Assembly: GCA_963705515.1 (NCBI GenBank)
Contig: CAVPJV010000002.1
Coordinates: 62,001 to 126,000 of the forward strand
Source: Gaiellasilicea sp963705515
GTDB taxonomy: Bacteria > Actinomycetota > Thermoleophilia > Gaiellales > Gaiellaceae
Direction: 5' to 3'
DNA: 64,000 nt
This document shows, in pieces, positions 46,251 through 56,247 of the stretch. The first letter of the stretch is position 1; each line of letters begins with the position of its first letter. The position numbers and the translations under genes are program-made. Below the pieces are notes generated by a model, which searched no databases, was not told the DNA's origin, and worked only from the letters and a program-made list of their open reading frames with translations.

Positions 46251-47201
46251 CTACTTCTTCGTCGGAGTGTCGCCGACGTGTGGGCCGAGCCGGGGGTCGA
46301 GGATGTCGCGCAGGCCGTCGCCGAGGAGGTTGAAGCCCAGCACCACGATCATGATCGCCGCGCCCGGGAAGATCGACAGCCACGGCTGGACGTCGATGTA
46401 GGTTCGCGCCGTGCTCAGCATGCTGCCCCATGCCGCCTCCGGCGGCTGCGTACCGAGCCCGAGGAAGCTCAGCGCCGCCTCGGCCAGGATCGCGACCGAC
46501 AGGTAGACCGTGACGAGCACGAGCAGCGGCGCAGAGATGTTGGGGAGCACATGACGCCCCATGATCCGCAGGCCGCTCGCTCCGAGAGCGCGGGAGGACT
46601 CCGTGTACGGATAGCCCATCACCTCGAGCACGGAGCCCCGGATGACCCGCGCGAACGCCGGCAGGATGACGATCCCGATCGCGATCATCGCGTTGCGGCG
46701 ATTCGGGCCGAGGAGGCCGGCGATGACGATCGCGAGGATGATCCCGGGCAGCGAGAACATGATGTCGACGAGACGCATCAGCACCGTGTCGAGGATTCCC
46801 CTGTAGTAGCCGGCCAGCATGCCGAACACCATCCCGCCCACGAAGGCGATCGACACCGAGATCAGACCGACCTGGAGCGACACCCGCGCCCCGTGGATGA
46901 TGCGCGCCAACGTGTCGCGCCCGAGCTCGTCCGTGCCCATCGGGTGCGCCCAGCTCGGGTCCTCGAAGCGAAGGTAGGCGATGGCGTTCGGGTCGAGAGT
47001 CCAGAGGTAGGGCCCCAGCAGCGCGACGAGGACGTTGAAGATCACGATGAAGGCGCCTGCGAGCCCGATCGGGTTGCGCCACTTGCCGAGGAAGGAGAGG
47101 CGCCGACTCGGCATCGCCTCCCAGTCGGACGGGGCGTGGGCGCCGTCGCCTGTGGCGATCGGCGGCTCCGGAACCTCGGGAAGATCCCTGGTTGTGCTCA
47201 T
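46251..47201 (-). CDS. ABC transporter permease, DppC type
   Basis: Inner-membrane permease of a peptide/opine-family importer, 316 residues. It has a cytoplasmic N-terminal extension, then a first membrane segment around IGLAGAFIVIFNVLVALLGP. DELGRDTLARIIHGARVSL is typical of DppC/OppC. The ATPase-contact loop ESSRALGASGLRIMGRHVLP is present. The ATG overlaps the DppB-type gene stop (ATGA). It works with the permease at 47198, the binding protein at 48231 and the ATPases at 51808 and 52809. Confidence 0.92.
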   Translation of the reverse strand: MSTTRDLPEVPEPPIATGDGAHAPSDWEAMPSRRLSFLGKWRNPIGLAGAFIVIFNVLVALLGPYLWTLDPNAIAYLRFEDPSWAHPMGTDELGRDTLARIIHGARVSLQVGLISVSIAFVGGMVFGMLAGYYRGILDTVLMRLVDIMFSLPGIILAIVIAGLLGPNRRNAMIAIGIVILPAFARVIRGSVLEVMGYPYTESSRALGASGLRIMGRHVLPNISAPLLVLVTVYLSVAILAEAALSFLGLGTQPPEAAWGSMLSTARTYIDVQPWLSIFPGAAIMIVVLGFNLLGDGLRDILDPRLGPHVGDTPTKK

Positions 47202-48148
47202 TCCTGGGAGATCCTCGGATCGAGGACGCCGTAGAGGATGTCCACGAGGAGATTGGCGAAGATGAAGGTGAAGGCGATCAGCAGCGTCATCGCCTGGATC
47301 ACGGGGTAGTCGCGGCCGAAGATCGCCTGTAGGAGGACGTAGCCGACGCCGGGCAGCCCGAAGATGGTCTCGATGATCGCGGCTCCGCCGATCAGCACGC
47401 CGATCTCGAAGCCGATGATCGTGACGACGGGGATCAAGGCGTTCCGCAGCGCGTGTTTCGAGATCACCGTCGCCCTGCCGACGCCCTTCGCACGGGCCGT
47501 GCGGACGTAGTCCTGCCCGAGCACCTCGAGCATCGTCGCCCGCACCATGCGCATCACGATCGCCATCGTGAAGACCGAGATCGAGATCGCCGGGAGGATG
47601 AACTGGCTGAGATTCCCGATCGGGTCGTCGAACGGGGAGATGTACACGAGGGGCGGCACCCAACCGAACACGCGCGAGGTGACGAGCAGCAGCAGCGTCG
47701 CGAGCCAGAAGCTCGGGACGCTCAGCCCGACGAGGCCGCCGACCCGCGCTCCGAGGTCCCAGCCCGTGTCGCGCTTGACGGCGGACAGCACGCCGAGCGG
47801 GACGCCGATGAACGTGGCGATGAGCAGGGCGAGGACGACCAGCTCGAGCGTGACCGTCAGCGCGTCGAAGACGATGTTCGAGACCGGCTCGGCGTTGCGG
47901 AGCGAGAAGCCGAAGTCGCCCTGCACGACGCCGCTGATCCAGCGCCAGTACTGCTCCAGGTAGGAGCCGTTGAGGCCGAGCTGCTCCCGCGCCTGCTGCT
48001 TGACCTCCTCGCTCGCCGTCTGGTCGCCGCCGAACAGGATGTCGATGATGTCGCCGGGCAGCAGCCGGACCATGAGGAAGATCCCGACCGAGACGATGAA
48101 GAGCGTCGGGATCGCGAACGCAACTCGTCTGAGGATGTAGCCGGTCAC
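47198..48148 (-). CDS. ABC transporter permease, DppB type
   Basis: A 316-residue inner-membrane permease. It begins YILRRVAFAIPTLFIVSVGI, the usual DppB first helix. The large loop has GDFGFSLRNAEPV, and the ATPase-contact loop is DYVRTARAKGVGRATVISKH. The GTG start at 48148 is 82 bases downstream of the binding protein gene. A strong hairpin in that gap may lower permease expression relative to the binding protein. Confidence 0.92.
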   Translation of the reverse strand: MTGYILRRVAFAIPTLFIVSVGIFLMVRLLPGDIIDILFGGDQTASEEVKQQAREQLGLNGSYLEQYWRWISGVVQGDFGFSLRNAEPVSNIVFDALTVTLELVVLALLIATFIGVPLGVLSAVKRDTGWDLGARVGGLVGLSVPSFWLATLLLLVTSRVFGWVPPLVYISPFDDPIGNLSQFILPAISISVFTMAIVMRMVRATMLEVLGQDYVRTARAKGVGRATVISKHALRNALIPVVTIIGFEIGVLIGGAAIIETIFGLPGVGYVLLQAIFGRDYPVIQAMTLLIAFTFIFANLLVDILYGVLDPRISQE

Positions 48149-48178
48149 GTTCGGACGGTTCGTGCGGGCCTAAAAGTA

Positions 48179-48208
48179 GGAGGGACGCCGCCGAAGCGGC
48201 GCCCCTCC
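48179..48208 (-). terminator. Hairpin between binding protein and permease genes
   Basis: On the minus strand a 13-base arm on each side (one G-U pair) encloses a TTCG tetraloop, followed by TACTTTT. It lies just after the substrate-binding protein stop and before the permease genes in the same direction. It probably acts as a partial terminator or mRNA 3'-end stabiliser, giving more binding protein than permease. Confidence 0.65.
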
Positions 48209-48230
48209 AGGTCGACCGTGATGCCGTCGG

Positions 48231-49853
48231 TCACTTGTCCAGCCACACGTTGCGGAGCCCCGTGTTGAAGTCGCTGAACGCGACGTACATGTTCTTCACG
48301 CGCTTCCGCACCACCTGGTACTTCTTGATCGCCACGAGCGGGATCTGCACCGGGTTGAGCAGGAGCTCGCGCTGCGCGGCCTGGTAGATCGGCAGGCGCT
48401 TGTCGGGCTCGAGCTGGATCCGGCCGTTGCCGATTCCCCGCCAGGCCTTGGGGTTCCGGTACTCCGGGTACCAGATGTTGAAGACGGGCGCGGCCGGGTG
48501 GAACTCGGCCACGTAGCCGTCGACGTCACCGCGCATGCCGCGACCCGTGAGATCCCAGTCGAAGCTTCCCCGCCCGTTGTTGGCGGCGAAGGTACCGGCC
48601 TCCTGGGCCACGATCTCCACGTCGATCTTGATCGCCTTCAGCTGCGACTGGACGACCGCCGAGATCAGCGGGTAGTCCTGCAGGGCGAACGTCGTCATCG
48701 TGACCTTGAACCCGTTTGCGTATCCCGCATCTGCCATCAGCTTCTTCGCCATCGGCAGGTCGAACTTCTCGTACTTCTCGCGGAGATCCTTGTCCGTCAG
48801 CGGCCAGGGGCCGTAGCCGGGCGGAACGTGCCCCGAGTACTCGGCCTCGCCGCTGTAGACGCGCTTGATGATGTCCGCGCGGTTGATCGCGTGGTTGACG
48901 GCGAGGCGCACGCCCTGCTTGTGCCACGGCTTGTCCTCGCCCCTCTTGATCGTCATCTGGAGCTCGCGGAAGGCAGCGTTCGGCCCCTTCAGCACGGTCA
49001 CGTCGCGGTTGTTGGCCAGCGACCGGGCGACTTCCACCGAGAGGGTCGCTCCGTCGATCGCCCCGGCCCGGAGAGCCGCGACGCGGGCCTGCTCGTCGCC
49101 GAGGATCTTCAGCTGCATCGAGTCCATGTACGGGAAGCCCGTCTTCCAGTGCCTCGCGAACTTGACGTACTCGATCCGGTCGTTGGGCTCGTAGCCGAGC
49201 ATGCGGTACGGGCCGGTGCCGATCGCGTTCCGGGAGACGTTGATCTGGTCGTAGAGCCCCTCCGGGACGATCGGCGCGTAGCGCTGCCAGGCGAAGAAGC
49301 CGATGATGCGGGCATCGGGCTGCTTCAGGTGCAGGATGAACACGTACTTCGAGACGATCTGCACCCTGTCGATCGCCGGCACCTGGGCGACGGTGGAGAT
49401 GCTGCCCGGCAGCGGCGGGTTGAGCATCTTCTCGACCGAGTACTTGACGTCGGCCGACGTGACCTCCTTGCCGTTGTGGAACCTGACCCCCTTCTTCAGC
49501 GTCCAGCGAATCTGCGTCTTGTTGAGGACCTCGAACTTCTCGGCCAGAGCCGGCCTGACGTTCAGGTTCCGGTCCCACTCCACGAGCGAGTCGTACGCGA
49601 ACTCCTTCGCCCAGTGGTTCGCGGTCAGGATCCCGCCGAACGGCGCCACGTGCGCGGGGTCCGACTCCAGGCCCCAGACGATCCGCCCACCCTTCTTGAT
49701 CGGTGTGGCCCGCGGCCGCTTGGTCGCCGCCTTCGCCGTCCCGGCGAGCGCGCTCGCTGCAACGGCGCCCGCACCGACTGCGCCGGCTCTCTTCAGCAGT
49801 TCTCGACGGTCCAGCTCTCCCCCGGCTGGGCTATCGGACGTAGGTTCTGACAT
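48231..49853 (-). CDS. ABC transporter substrate-binding protein, peptide family (Tat-exported)
   Basis: Family 5 extracellular solute-binding protein of 540 residues. A twin-arginine signal is visible: DRRELLK (15-21), a hydrophobic Ala/Gly stretch, and a likely cleavage near TAKA-A (42/43). It lacks a lipobox cysteine. Core motifs include the segment WTLKKGVRFHNGKEVTSADV and GTGPYRMLGYEP. GGGAGGGG lies eight bases before the ATG. It is preceded by the enolase-like gene and followed by a hairpin and the permeases. The ligand class (peptide, opine or similar) is inferred from family only. Confidence 0.9.
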   Translation of the reverse strand: MSEPTSDSPAGGELDRRELLKRAGAVGAGAVAASALAGTAKAATKRPRATPIKKGGRIVWGLESDPAHVAPFGGILTANHWAKEFAYDSLVEWDRNLNVRPALAEKFEVLNKTQIRWTLKKGVRFHNGKEVTSADVKYSVEKMLNPPLPGSISTVAQVPAIDRVQIVSKYVFILHLKQPDARIIGFFAWQRYAPIVPEGLYDQINVSRNAIGTGPYRMLGYEPNDRIEYVKFARHWKTGFPYMDSMQLKILGDEQARVAALRAGAIDGATLSVEVARSLANNRDVTVLKGPNAAFRELQMTIKRGEDKPWHKQGVRLAVNHAINRADIIKRVYSGEAEYSGHVPPGYGPWPLTDKDLREKYEKFDLPMAKKLMADAGYANGFKVTMTTFALQDYPLISAVVQSQLKAIKIDVEIVAQEAGTFAANNGRGSFDWDLTGRGMRGDVDGYVAEFHPAAPVFNIWYPEYRNPKAWRGIGNGRIQLEPDKRLPIYQAAQRELLLNPVQIPLVAIKKYQVVRKRVKNMYVAFSDFNTGLRNVWLDK

Positions 49854-49883
49854 CGTGCATGCCCCTCCCTGTCCCTGAGGTGG

Positions 49884-51041
49884 TCAGAGGATCTGACCGA
49901 CCCTTGGTGCCTCTCCGTGTATGTCGTCGTAAAAGACGGACTCACGGACCTGAAAGTTGGAGAGCCGCTGGACGGCTTCCGGGTCGAGCTCGACGCCGAG
50001 CCCCGGAGTACGGGGCACCTCGACGAGCCCGTCTGTCATCTCGAACGGCTGCTGGAGCACGTCGAACTCCTGCAGCGGGTAGTGCGTGTCGCTCGCAAAC
50101 GGGTAGTTGGCAGACGAGGCGGCGACGTGGACGTTGCCGGCGGTCGCGACGCCGAGCTCGGCCCAGCTACCGATCGCGCACCACTTGCCCGCTGCCTCGG
50201 CGACGGCGCCGATCTGATGCGCCCGCCGGAGCCCACCGGCCTCGGACGGGTAGACCACGAACACGTCGCACGCGTCCGCCTTGATCAGCTCGAGCACCGA
50301 GCGCAGGTCGGTGCAGGCCTCGTCCGCGGCGATCGGAACGGCGACGGAGCGACGCACCTGCGCCAGCCCCTGCACGTCGAAGTCCGGCACCGGCTGCTCG
50401 ACGTACTGGAGGTCGAAGTGCTCGAGGCCCCTGATCCACTTGATCGCCGCCGGCACGCTCCAGATCATGTTTGCGTCGATCCGGATCTTCACATCGCCGC
50501 CGACGCGGTCGCGGATCGCGGCGATCGTGTCGTGGTCCTGCTCGAAGTCTCGGCCCACCTTCAGCTTCAGCTCCGTGTAGCCGCCCGCGACGAACGCGGC
50601 CGCCTTGGCCGCATTGGCCTCGGGCGAGTCGATGAAGAGGTAGCCGACGACCGGAACCCGGTCGCGGCAGAAGCCGCCCAGCAGCTCGGCGACGGGGACG
50701 CCGAGCGCCTTTCCCTTCAGGTCCAGCAAGGCGATCTCGATCCCCGCGATCGCGTACGCGGCGATCCCACTCCAGTTCCGCGTGAACTCCTCCATGCGGT
50801 GCACGAGCCACTCGACCCGCAGCGGATCCTGACCGACGAGGAACTGCGTCAGCTCCGCGTCGATGATCGTCTGGATCGTCGGCAGCGTCGGCCCGGGCGC
50901 CTCGCCGACCCCCACCAGGCCTTCGTCGGTGTGGATCTGGACGAGCAGGCCCGAGGCCGAATGTCTGGTACCGCCCGGCCAAACCAGCGGCTCCCGCATC
51001 GGGGTCCGGACTGTGATCGTTTCGACCTTGGTGATCCTCAC
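49884..51041 (-). CDS. Enolase-superfamily protein with altered lysine site
   Basis: A 385-residue protein of the muconate/dipeptide-epimerase side of the superfamily. The first lysines are intact (TELKLKVGRD), as are the metal ligands D in IRIDANMIW, E in YVEQPVPDF and D in IAADEACTD. Where these enzymes normally carry the second catalytic lysine before GG, this one has FVVYPSEAGG, so the usual two-base mechanism is doubtful. The GTG start at 51041 faces the GntR gene across 59 bases containing its operators. It heads the leftward transporter block. Confidence 0.8.
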   Translation of the reverse strand: MRITKVETITVRTPMREPLVWPGGTRHSASGLLVQIHTDEGLVGVGEAPGPTLPTIQTIIDAELTQFLVGQDPLRVEWLVHRMEEFTRNWSGIAAYAIAGIEIALLDLKGKALGVPVAELLGGFCRDRVPVVGYLFIDSPEANAAKAAAFVAGGYTELKLKVGRDFEQDHDTIAAIRDRVGGDVKIRIDANMIWSVPAAIKWIRGLEHFDLQYVEQPVPDFDVQGLAQVRRSVAVPIAADEACTDLRSVLELIKADACDVFVVYPSEAGGLRRAHQIGAVAEAAGKWCAIGSWAELGVATAGNVHVAASSANYPFASDTHYPLQEFDVLQQPFEMTDGLVEVPRTPGLGVELDPEAVQRLSNFQVRESVFYDDIHGEAPRVGQIL

Positions 51042-51073
51042 CGAGATCGTTACACTACGGCGCGCAGGCCGAG

Positions 51074-51103
51074 ATTGTCAACCATTTTGAGATTGTCGAC
51101 ATG
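51074..51103. promoter_or_regulatory. Tandem GntR operators in the 51-kb divergon
   Basis: ATTGTCAACCAT (51074-51085) and ATTGTCGACATG (51092-51103) are both ATTGT-NN-ACnAT-like, with centres 18 bp apart. This is the same layout as at 34716-34745. The second site overlaps the GntR start codon, implying autorepression. Confidence 0.72.
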
Positions 51104-51807
51104 ACCACTCCGACGCCGTCCGACCTGGATCCGCCGGCTCCGACCGCGCTGGTCGCCGACGCGGGCGCGAAGGCGGGCCCGCGGGGCCAGCAGGTGATCG
51201 AAATCCTCCGGACCGCGATCATCTCCGGCCGCTTCGATCCCGGCGACCGCCTGATCGAGTCGGCGCTCTCGGCGGAGCTCGGCACGAGCCGCGGCCCGGT
51301 CCGCGAGGCGCTTCGGCAACTCGAGAACGAAGGCCTCGTGATGTCCTTCCCCTACCGGGGGGCGGTCGTCCTCGGGGTGTCGGACGAGGAAGTCCACGAG
51401 GTGCTGATCCCGATCCGCCTGACGCTCGAGCGCTACAGCTGGACCCGGGCGCTGGAGAAGCTGACCGACGACGACTTCGCGGAGCTCGGCAAGCAGATCT
51501 GGCTGATGGAGCAGGCGGGAAAGGCGAACGATCTGATCAAGCTCGTCGACGCCGACCTCGGCTTCCACGAGCTCGTGATCTCGGCGTCGGGGCAGCTGCA
51601 CACCGTTCAGATCTGGCGCACGATCTGGCCGCGGATCCGCGCGTACTTCTTCCGCTACGAGCGCTTTCGCAGCTTCGAGGAGACGGTGGAGGAGCACCGC
51701 GAGCTGCTTGCCGCCCTCCAGACGCGGGATCCCGAGATCGTGCTGGCGCAGCTCGAGAGCCATATCGACGTCCCCTCCCCGGCTCAAGCGCCAAGGGCCG
51801 AGCGCGC

Positions 51808-51811
<4 letters not shown>
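51101..51811 (+). CDS. GntR-family transcriptional regulator (FCD type)
   Basis: A 236-residue regulator. The winged helix-turn-helix spans about 28-95 (IIEIL-like helix, SAELGTSRGPVREALRQLENEGLV). The C-terminal all-helical FCD ligand domain has DLGFHELVI and VEEHRELLAAL carrying likely metal-binding His. It diverges from the transporter block, overlaps the first ATPase gene by four bases, and sits on its own tandem operators. Matching operators at 34.7 kb make it the probable regulator of that divergon too. The effector is likely an organic acid or acyl amino acid. Confidence 0.9.
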
Positions 51812-52808
<997 letters not shown>

Positions 52809-52812
<4 letters not shown>

Positions 52813-53858
52813 GCGTCGACCTGGGCACGGCGCGGCTCGACCTCGGCACGGGCGCCGACCCGGCGGACGTCCTGCTGAGGGTGCGGGGGCTGAAGAAGCA
52901 CTTCGCGGTGCGCTCGGGATTCCTGCAGCGAACGGTCGCGCACCTCCAGGCGGTGGACGGCGTCGACCTCGACGTCTTCCGAGGCGAGACGGTCGGCCTC
53001 GTCGGGGAGTCCGGCTGCGGCAAGTCGACCCTCGGTCGCACGCTGCTGCGGCTGCTCGAGCCGACGGCGGGTGAGATCGAGTTCGACGGCGTCGACGTGC
53101 GGCGGCTCGGCGGCTCCGACCTGAAGACGATGCGCCGGCACATGCAGATCGTCTTCCAGGACTCCGTCGGCTCGCTCGATCCCCGTATGAAGGTGAGGGA
53201 CATCGTCGGCGAGGGCCTCTTGGTCCACGGGCTCGAGCGCAAGCGACGGGACGAGGCGGTGATCGAGGTGCTCGAGCGCGTCGGCCTCAGTGCCGAGGCT
53301 GCCGGGCGGTACCCGCATCAGTTCAGCGGCGGTCAGCGCCAGCGGATCGGGCTGGCCCGCGCCCTCGTGCTCCGCCCCAAGTTCATCGTTGCGGACGAAC
53401 CGGTGTCCGCTCTCGACGTCTCGATCCAGTCGCAGGTGCTCAACCTCCTCGTCGAGCTGAAGCAGGAGTTCAACCTGACCTACCTCTTCGTCGCGCACGA
53501 TCTCGCCGTCGTCGGCTACATCTCCGACCGCGTCGCGGTCATGTACCTGGGCAAGGTCGTCGAGCTGGCGACCTCCGACGAGCTCTTCCGCCGGCCGCTG
53601 CACCCCTACACGATGGCTCTGCTCTCGGCGAACCCGGAGCCGGTTCCGGGCCGGAAGCGTCAGCGCGTCGTGCTCCAAGGCGACGTGCCGAGCCCGATCA
53701 ACCCGCCCTCCGGCTGCCGCTTCCGGACCCGCTGCCCGATCGCGCAGGACATCTGCGCGGAGGTGGAGCCGCTGCTCGAGGATCACGGCTCGAACCACAG
53801 CGCCGCGTGCCATTTCGCGGGGACGCCCATTCAGGAAACAGCCGCGCCGGCACGGTGA
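52809..53858 (+). CDS. ABC transporter ATPase, DppF type
   Basis: Second ATPase of the importer, 349 residues. It begins with an unrelated stretch of about 20 residues, then LLRVRGLKKHFAVRSGFLQR. Walker A is GESGCGKST (66-74), then FSGGQRQRIGLARAL and FIVADEPVSALD. The C-terminal CRFRTRCPIAQDIC region is typical. The GTG start overlaps the DppD-type stop (GTGA) and its stop overlaps the CocE-type hydrolase (GTGA). Confidence 0.94.
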
Positions 53859-55516
53859 GCCTCCTCGACGTCCGGCTGCTGCACGACCAGCGGGTGCCGA
53901 TGCGGGACGGGATCTCGCTCTCGGCGGACGTCTACCTGCCGCTCTCGGGCGGGCCGCACCCGACGATCTACCAGTGGACGCCGTACGAGTCGACGCGCGA
54001 GCGCTTCGTCGGCTGGGGGGCCTGGTTCGCCCAACGCGGCTACGCCGCCGTCGTCTCGGACGTGCGCGGCCGCTACGAATCGGAGGGTGAGTTCACGGCG
54101 TGGAGCAAGGACGGGGTGGACGCCCAGGACTCGCTGACCTGGGCTGCGGGCGAAGAGTGGTGCAACGGCCGGATCGGCACCTGGGGGCGCAGCTACGGCG
54201 CGCTCGTGCAATGGCAGCTGCTGCACGAGGGTCATCCGAACCTCGAGTGCGTCGCGCCGCAGGTGATCCACGACGACTACTTCTGGGACGGCTACTGGAC
54301 GGGCGGCGCGTTCCAGCTCGCGCTGACACTGGGCGCAGCCGCGATCTGGACGAGCGCGATCGGCCTGATCACGAGCCCGAGCGCCGCCGACCTGATGCTG
54401 AACGACCGCGTCTGGCGCCACCTGCCGCTGATCGAGCTCGACGAGGTCACGATCGGCCGCAAGGTCGGCTTCTGGCGCGAGTGGTGGGAGCACCAGGAGA
54501 ACGACGACTACTGGCACCGGTTTCGTCACCGGCCCGAGGCCGTGACCGTGCCGATCTTCCAGCAGGGCGGCTGGTTCGATCCCTACTCCGGCTCGCACCT
54601 GCGCTCGTTCGCCGCGATCGGCGACCGCGTGCCGAACCGCGTGCTGATGGGTCCCTGGTCGCACGAGGAAGAGGTCGAGACGTTCCGCGGCGACGTCGAC
54701 CTGTCCGCCGCCGTGACCGTGATCCGCGACCACGAGCTCGTCTTCTACGACCGCTACCTGCGCGACGCGGGCAATGACTGGGAGGACAGGCCGCCGCTGG
54801 AGCTGTTCGTCCTGGGCCGGAACGAGTGGCGCGGCGAGACCGAGTGGCCGCTCGCCGGCACCGAGCCCACGTCCTACTTCCTGCGCAGCGGCGCGCGGCT
54901 CGACCGGGACGTGCCACGGTCGGACGAGGCGGCGGACCGGTATGCATACGACCCCGACGACCCCGTGCCGACGATCGGCGGCGTCAACTCGGTGCTGACG
55001 ATGACCCTGGGAGCCGCCAAGCCGATCCGGCCCGGCCCCTGGGACCAGCGCGAGCTCGAGGCGCGGGCCGACGTGCTGTCGTACACGAGCGACGAGCTCG
55101 ACGCCGACCTCGAGGTGATCGGGCCGGTCGAGCTGGTGCTGTTCGCGGCGTCGAGCGCGAAGGACACCGACTTCATCGTGCGCGTCTGCGACGTCTATCC
55201 GGACGGCCGCTCGATCTTCCTGACGGAGGGAATCCTCCGTGCGCGCTATCGGAACTCGAACGAGGGCGACGGCACGGAGCTGCTCGAGCCGGACGAGGTC
55301 GCCGAGTATCGGATCCGCTGCTATCCGCTGGCGAACGTCTTCCAACGAGGCCACCGGATCCGCCTCGACGTGACGAGCTCGAGCTTCCCCCGCTTCAGCC
55401 GCAACCTGAACAACGGCGAGGACGTGGGCACGAGTACGCGGATCGAGGTGGCGCACCAGACCGTCCTGCATACGGACGTCTATCCCTCGCACGTCGTGCT
55501 GCCGGTCGTGGGATGA
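53855..55516 (+). CDS. CocE/NonD-family hydrolase (X-Pro dipeptidyl-peptidase S15 type)
   Basis: Alpha/beta hydrolase of 553 residues. The N-terminus is VPMRDGISLSADVYLP. The nucleophile is S113 in TWGRSYGALVQW. FQQGGWFDPYSGSHL contains the likely Asp and MGPWSHEEE the His. A C-terminal jelly-roll domain follows from about residue 330. No signal peptide, so it acts in the cytoplasm. Cocaine-esterase relatives cleave esters or amides. In this operon it may open imported acylated compounds. The GTG start was chosen over the upstream ATG at 53807 because it overlaps the ATPase stop like its neighbours. Confidence 0.87.
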   Translation: MSLLDVRLLHDQRVPMRDGISLSADVYLPLSGGPHPTIYQWTPYESTRERFVGWGAWFAQRGYAAVVSDVRGRYESEGEFTAWSKDGVDAQDSLTWAAGEEWCNGRIGTWGRSYGALVQWQLLHEGHPNLECVAPQVIHDDYFWDGYWTGGAFQLALTLGAAAIWTSAIGLITSPSAADLMLNDRVWRHLPLIELDEVTIGRKVGFWREWWEHQENDDYWHRFRHRPEAVTVPIFQQGGWFDPYSGSHLRSFAAIGDRVPNRVLMGPWSHEEEVETFRGDVDLSAAVTVIRDHELVFYDRYLRDAGNDWEDRPPLELFVLGRNEWRGETEWPLAGTEPTSYFLRSGARLDRDVPRSDEAADRYAYDPDDPVPTIGGVNSVLTMTLGAAKPIRPGPWDQRELEARADVLSYTSDELDADLEVIGPVELVLFAASSAKDTDFIVRVCDVYPDGRSIFLTEGILRARYRNSNEGDGTELLEPDEVAEYRIRCYPLANVFQRGHRIRLDVTSSSFPRFSRNLNNGEDVGTSTRIEVAHQTVLHTDVYPSHVVLPVVG

Positions 55517-56247
55517 CCTTCGACCTCTCGGGGAGGACGGCGCTCGTGACGGGCTCCACCCGGGGGATCGGGCTCGCGCTGGCTCGGGCGCTCGCGGGTG
55601 CCGGCGCGCGCGTCGCGATCAACGGTCGCACGGCCGAGACCGTCGCGGCGGTGGCGGCCGGGCTCGAAGGCGCCGTCGCGGCGCCGTTCGACGTCACCGA
55701 CGAGGAGGAGATCGGCCGCGCGCTGGACGCGCACGGCCCGGTCGACATCCTCGTCAACAACACCGGCATGACGCTCCGCACGGCGCTCGTCGATCTCGAG
55801 CCCGCGCAGTGGCGGCGCCTGCTGGACGTCAACCTCACCAGCGCGTTCCTCGTCTCGCGGGCGGTCGCGCCGGGGATGATCGAGCGAGGGAGCGGGAAGA
55901 TCGTCAACGTCTGCTCGGTGATGAGCGAGCTCGCGCGGCCGACGACCGCCGCCTACGCGGCGACGAAGGGCGCGCTGAAGATGCTCACCCGCTCGATGTG
56001 CGCCGAGTGGGCGCGGCACGGGATCCAGGCGAACGGGATCGCCCCGGGGTACATCCGCACCGACCTCACCGAGGCGCTGCAGGCGGACGCCGAGTTCGAC
56101 GCCTGGCTGCGGACGCGGGTTCCGGCCGGGCGCTGGGGCGAGCCCGATGAGCTCGGCGGCGCCGTCGTCTTCCTCGCGTCGCCGGCCTCGGACTTCGTCA
56201 ACGGCCAGCTGCTGTTCGTCGACGGCGGGCTCACGGCGGTGGTCTAG
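55513..56247 (+). CDS. Short-chain dehydrogenase/reductase (gluconate dehydrogenase-like)
   Basis: Classical SDR of 244 residues. VTGSTRGIGLALARAL lies near the start. NNTGM replaces the usual NNAG. The catalytic Ser is in NVCSVMSEL and Tyr-Lys in AAYAATKGALKML. The C-terminus SDFVNGQLLFVDGGLTAV is normal. Closest by motif to gluconate 5-dehydrogenase/2-deoxygluconate dehydrogenase types, but the substrate is not fixed. The ATG overlaps the hydrolase stop, and TAGTG joins it to hydantoinase A. Confidence 0.86.
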   Translation: MTFDLSGRTALVTGSTRGIGLALARALAGAGARVAINGRTAETVAAVAAGLEGAVAAPFDVTDEEEIGRALDAHGPVDILVNNTGMTLRTALVDLEPAQWRRLLDVNLTSAFLVSRAVAPGMIERGSGKIVNVCSVMSELARPTTAAYAATKGALKMLTRSMCAEWARHGIQANGIAPGYIRTDLTEALQADAEFDAWLRTRVPAGRWGEPDELGGAVVFLASPASDFVNGQLLFVDGGLTAVV

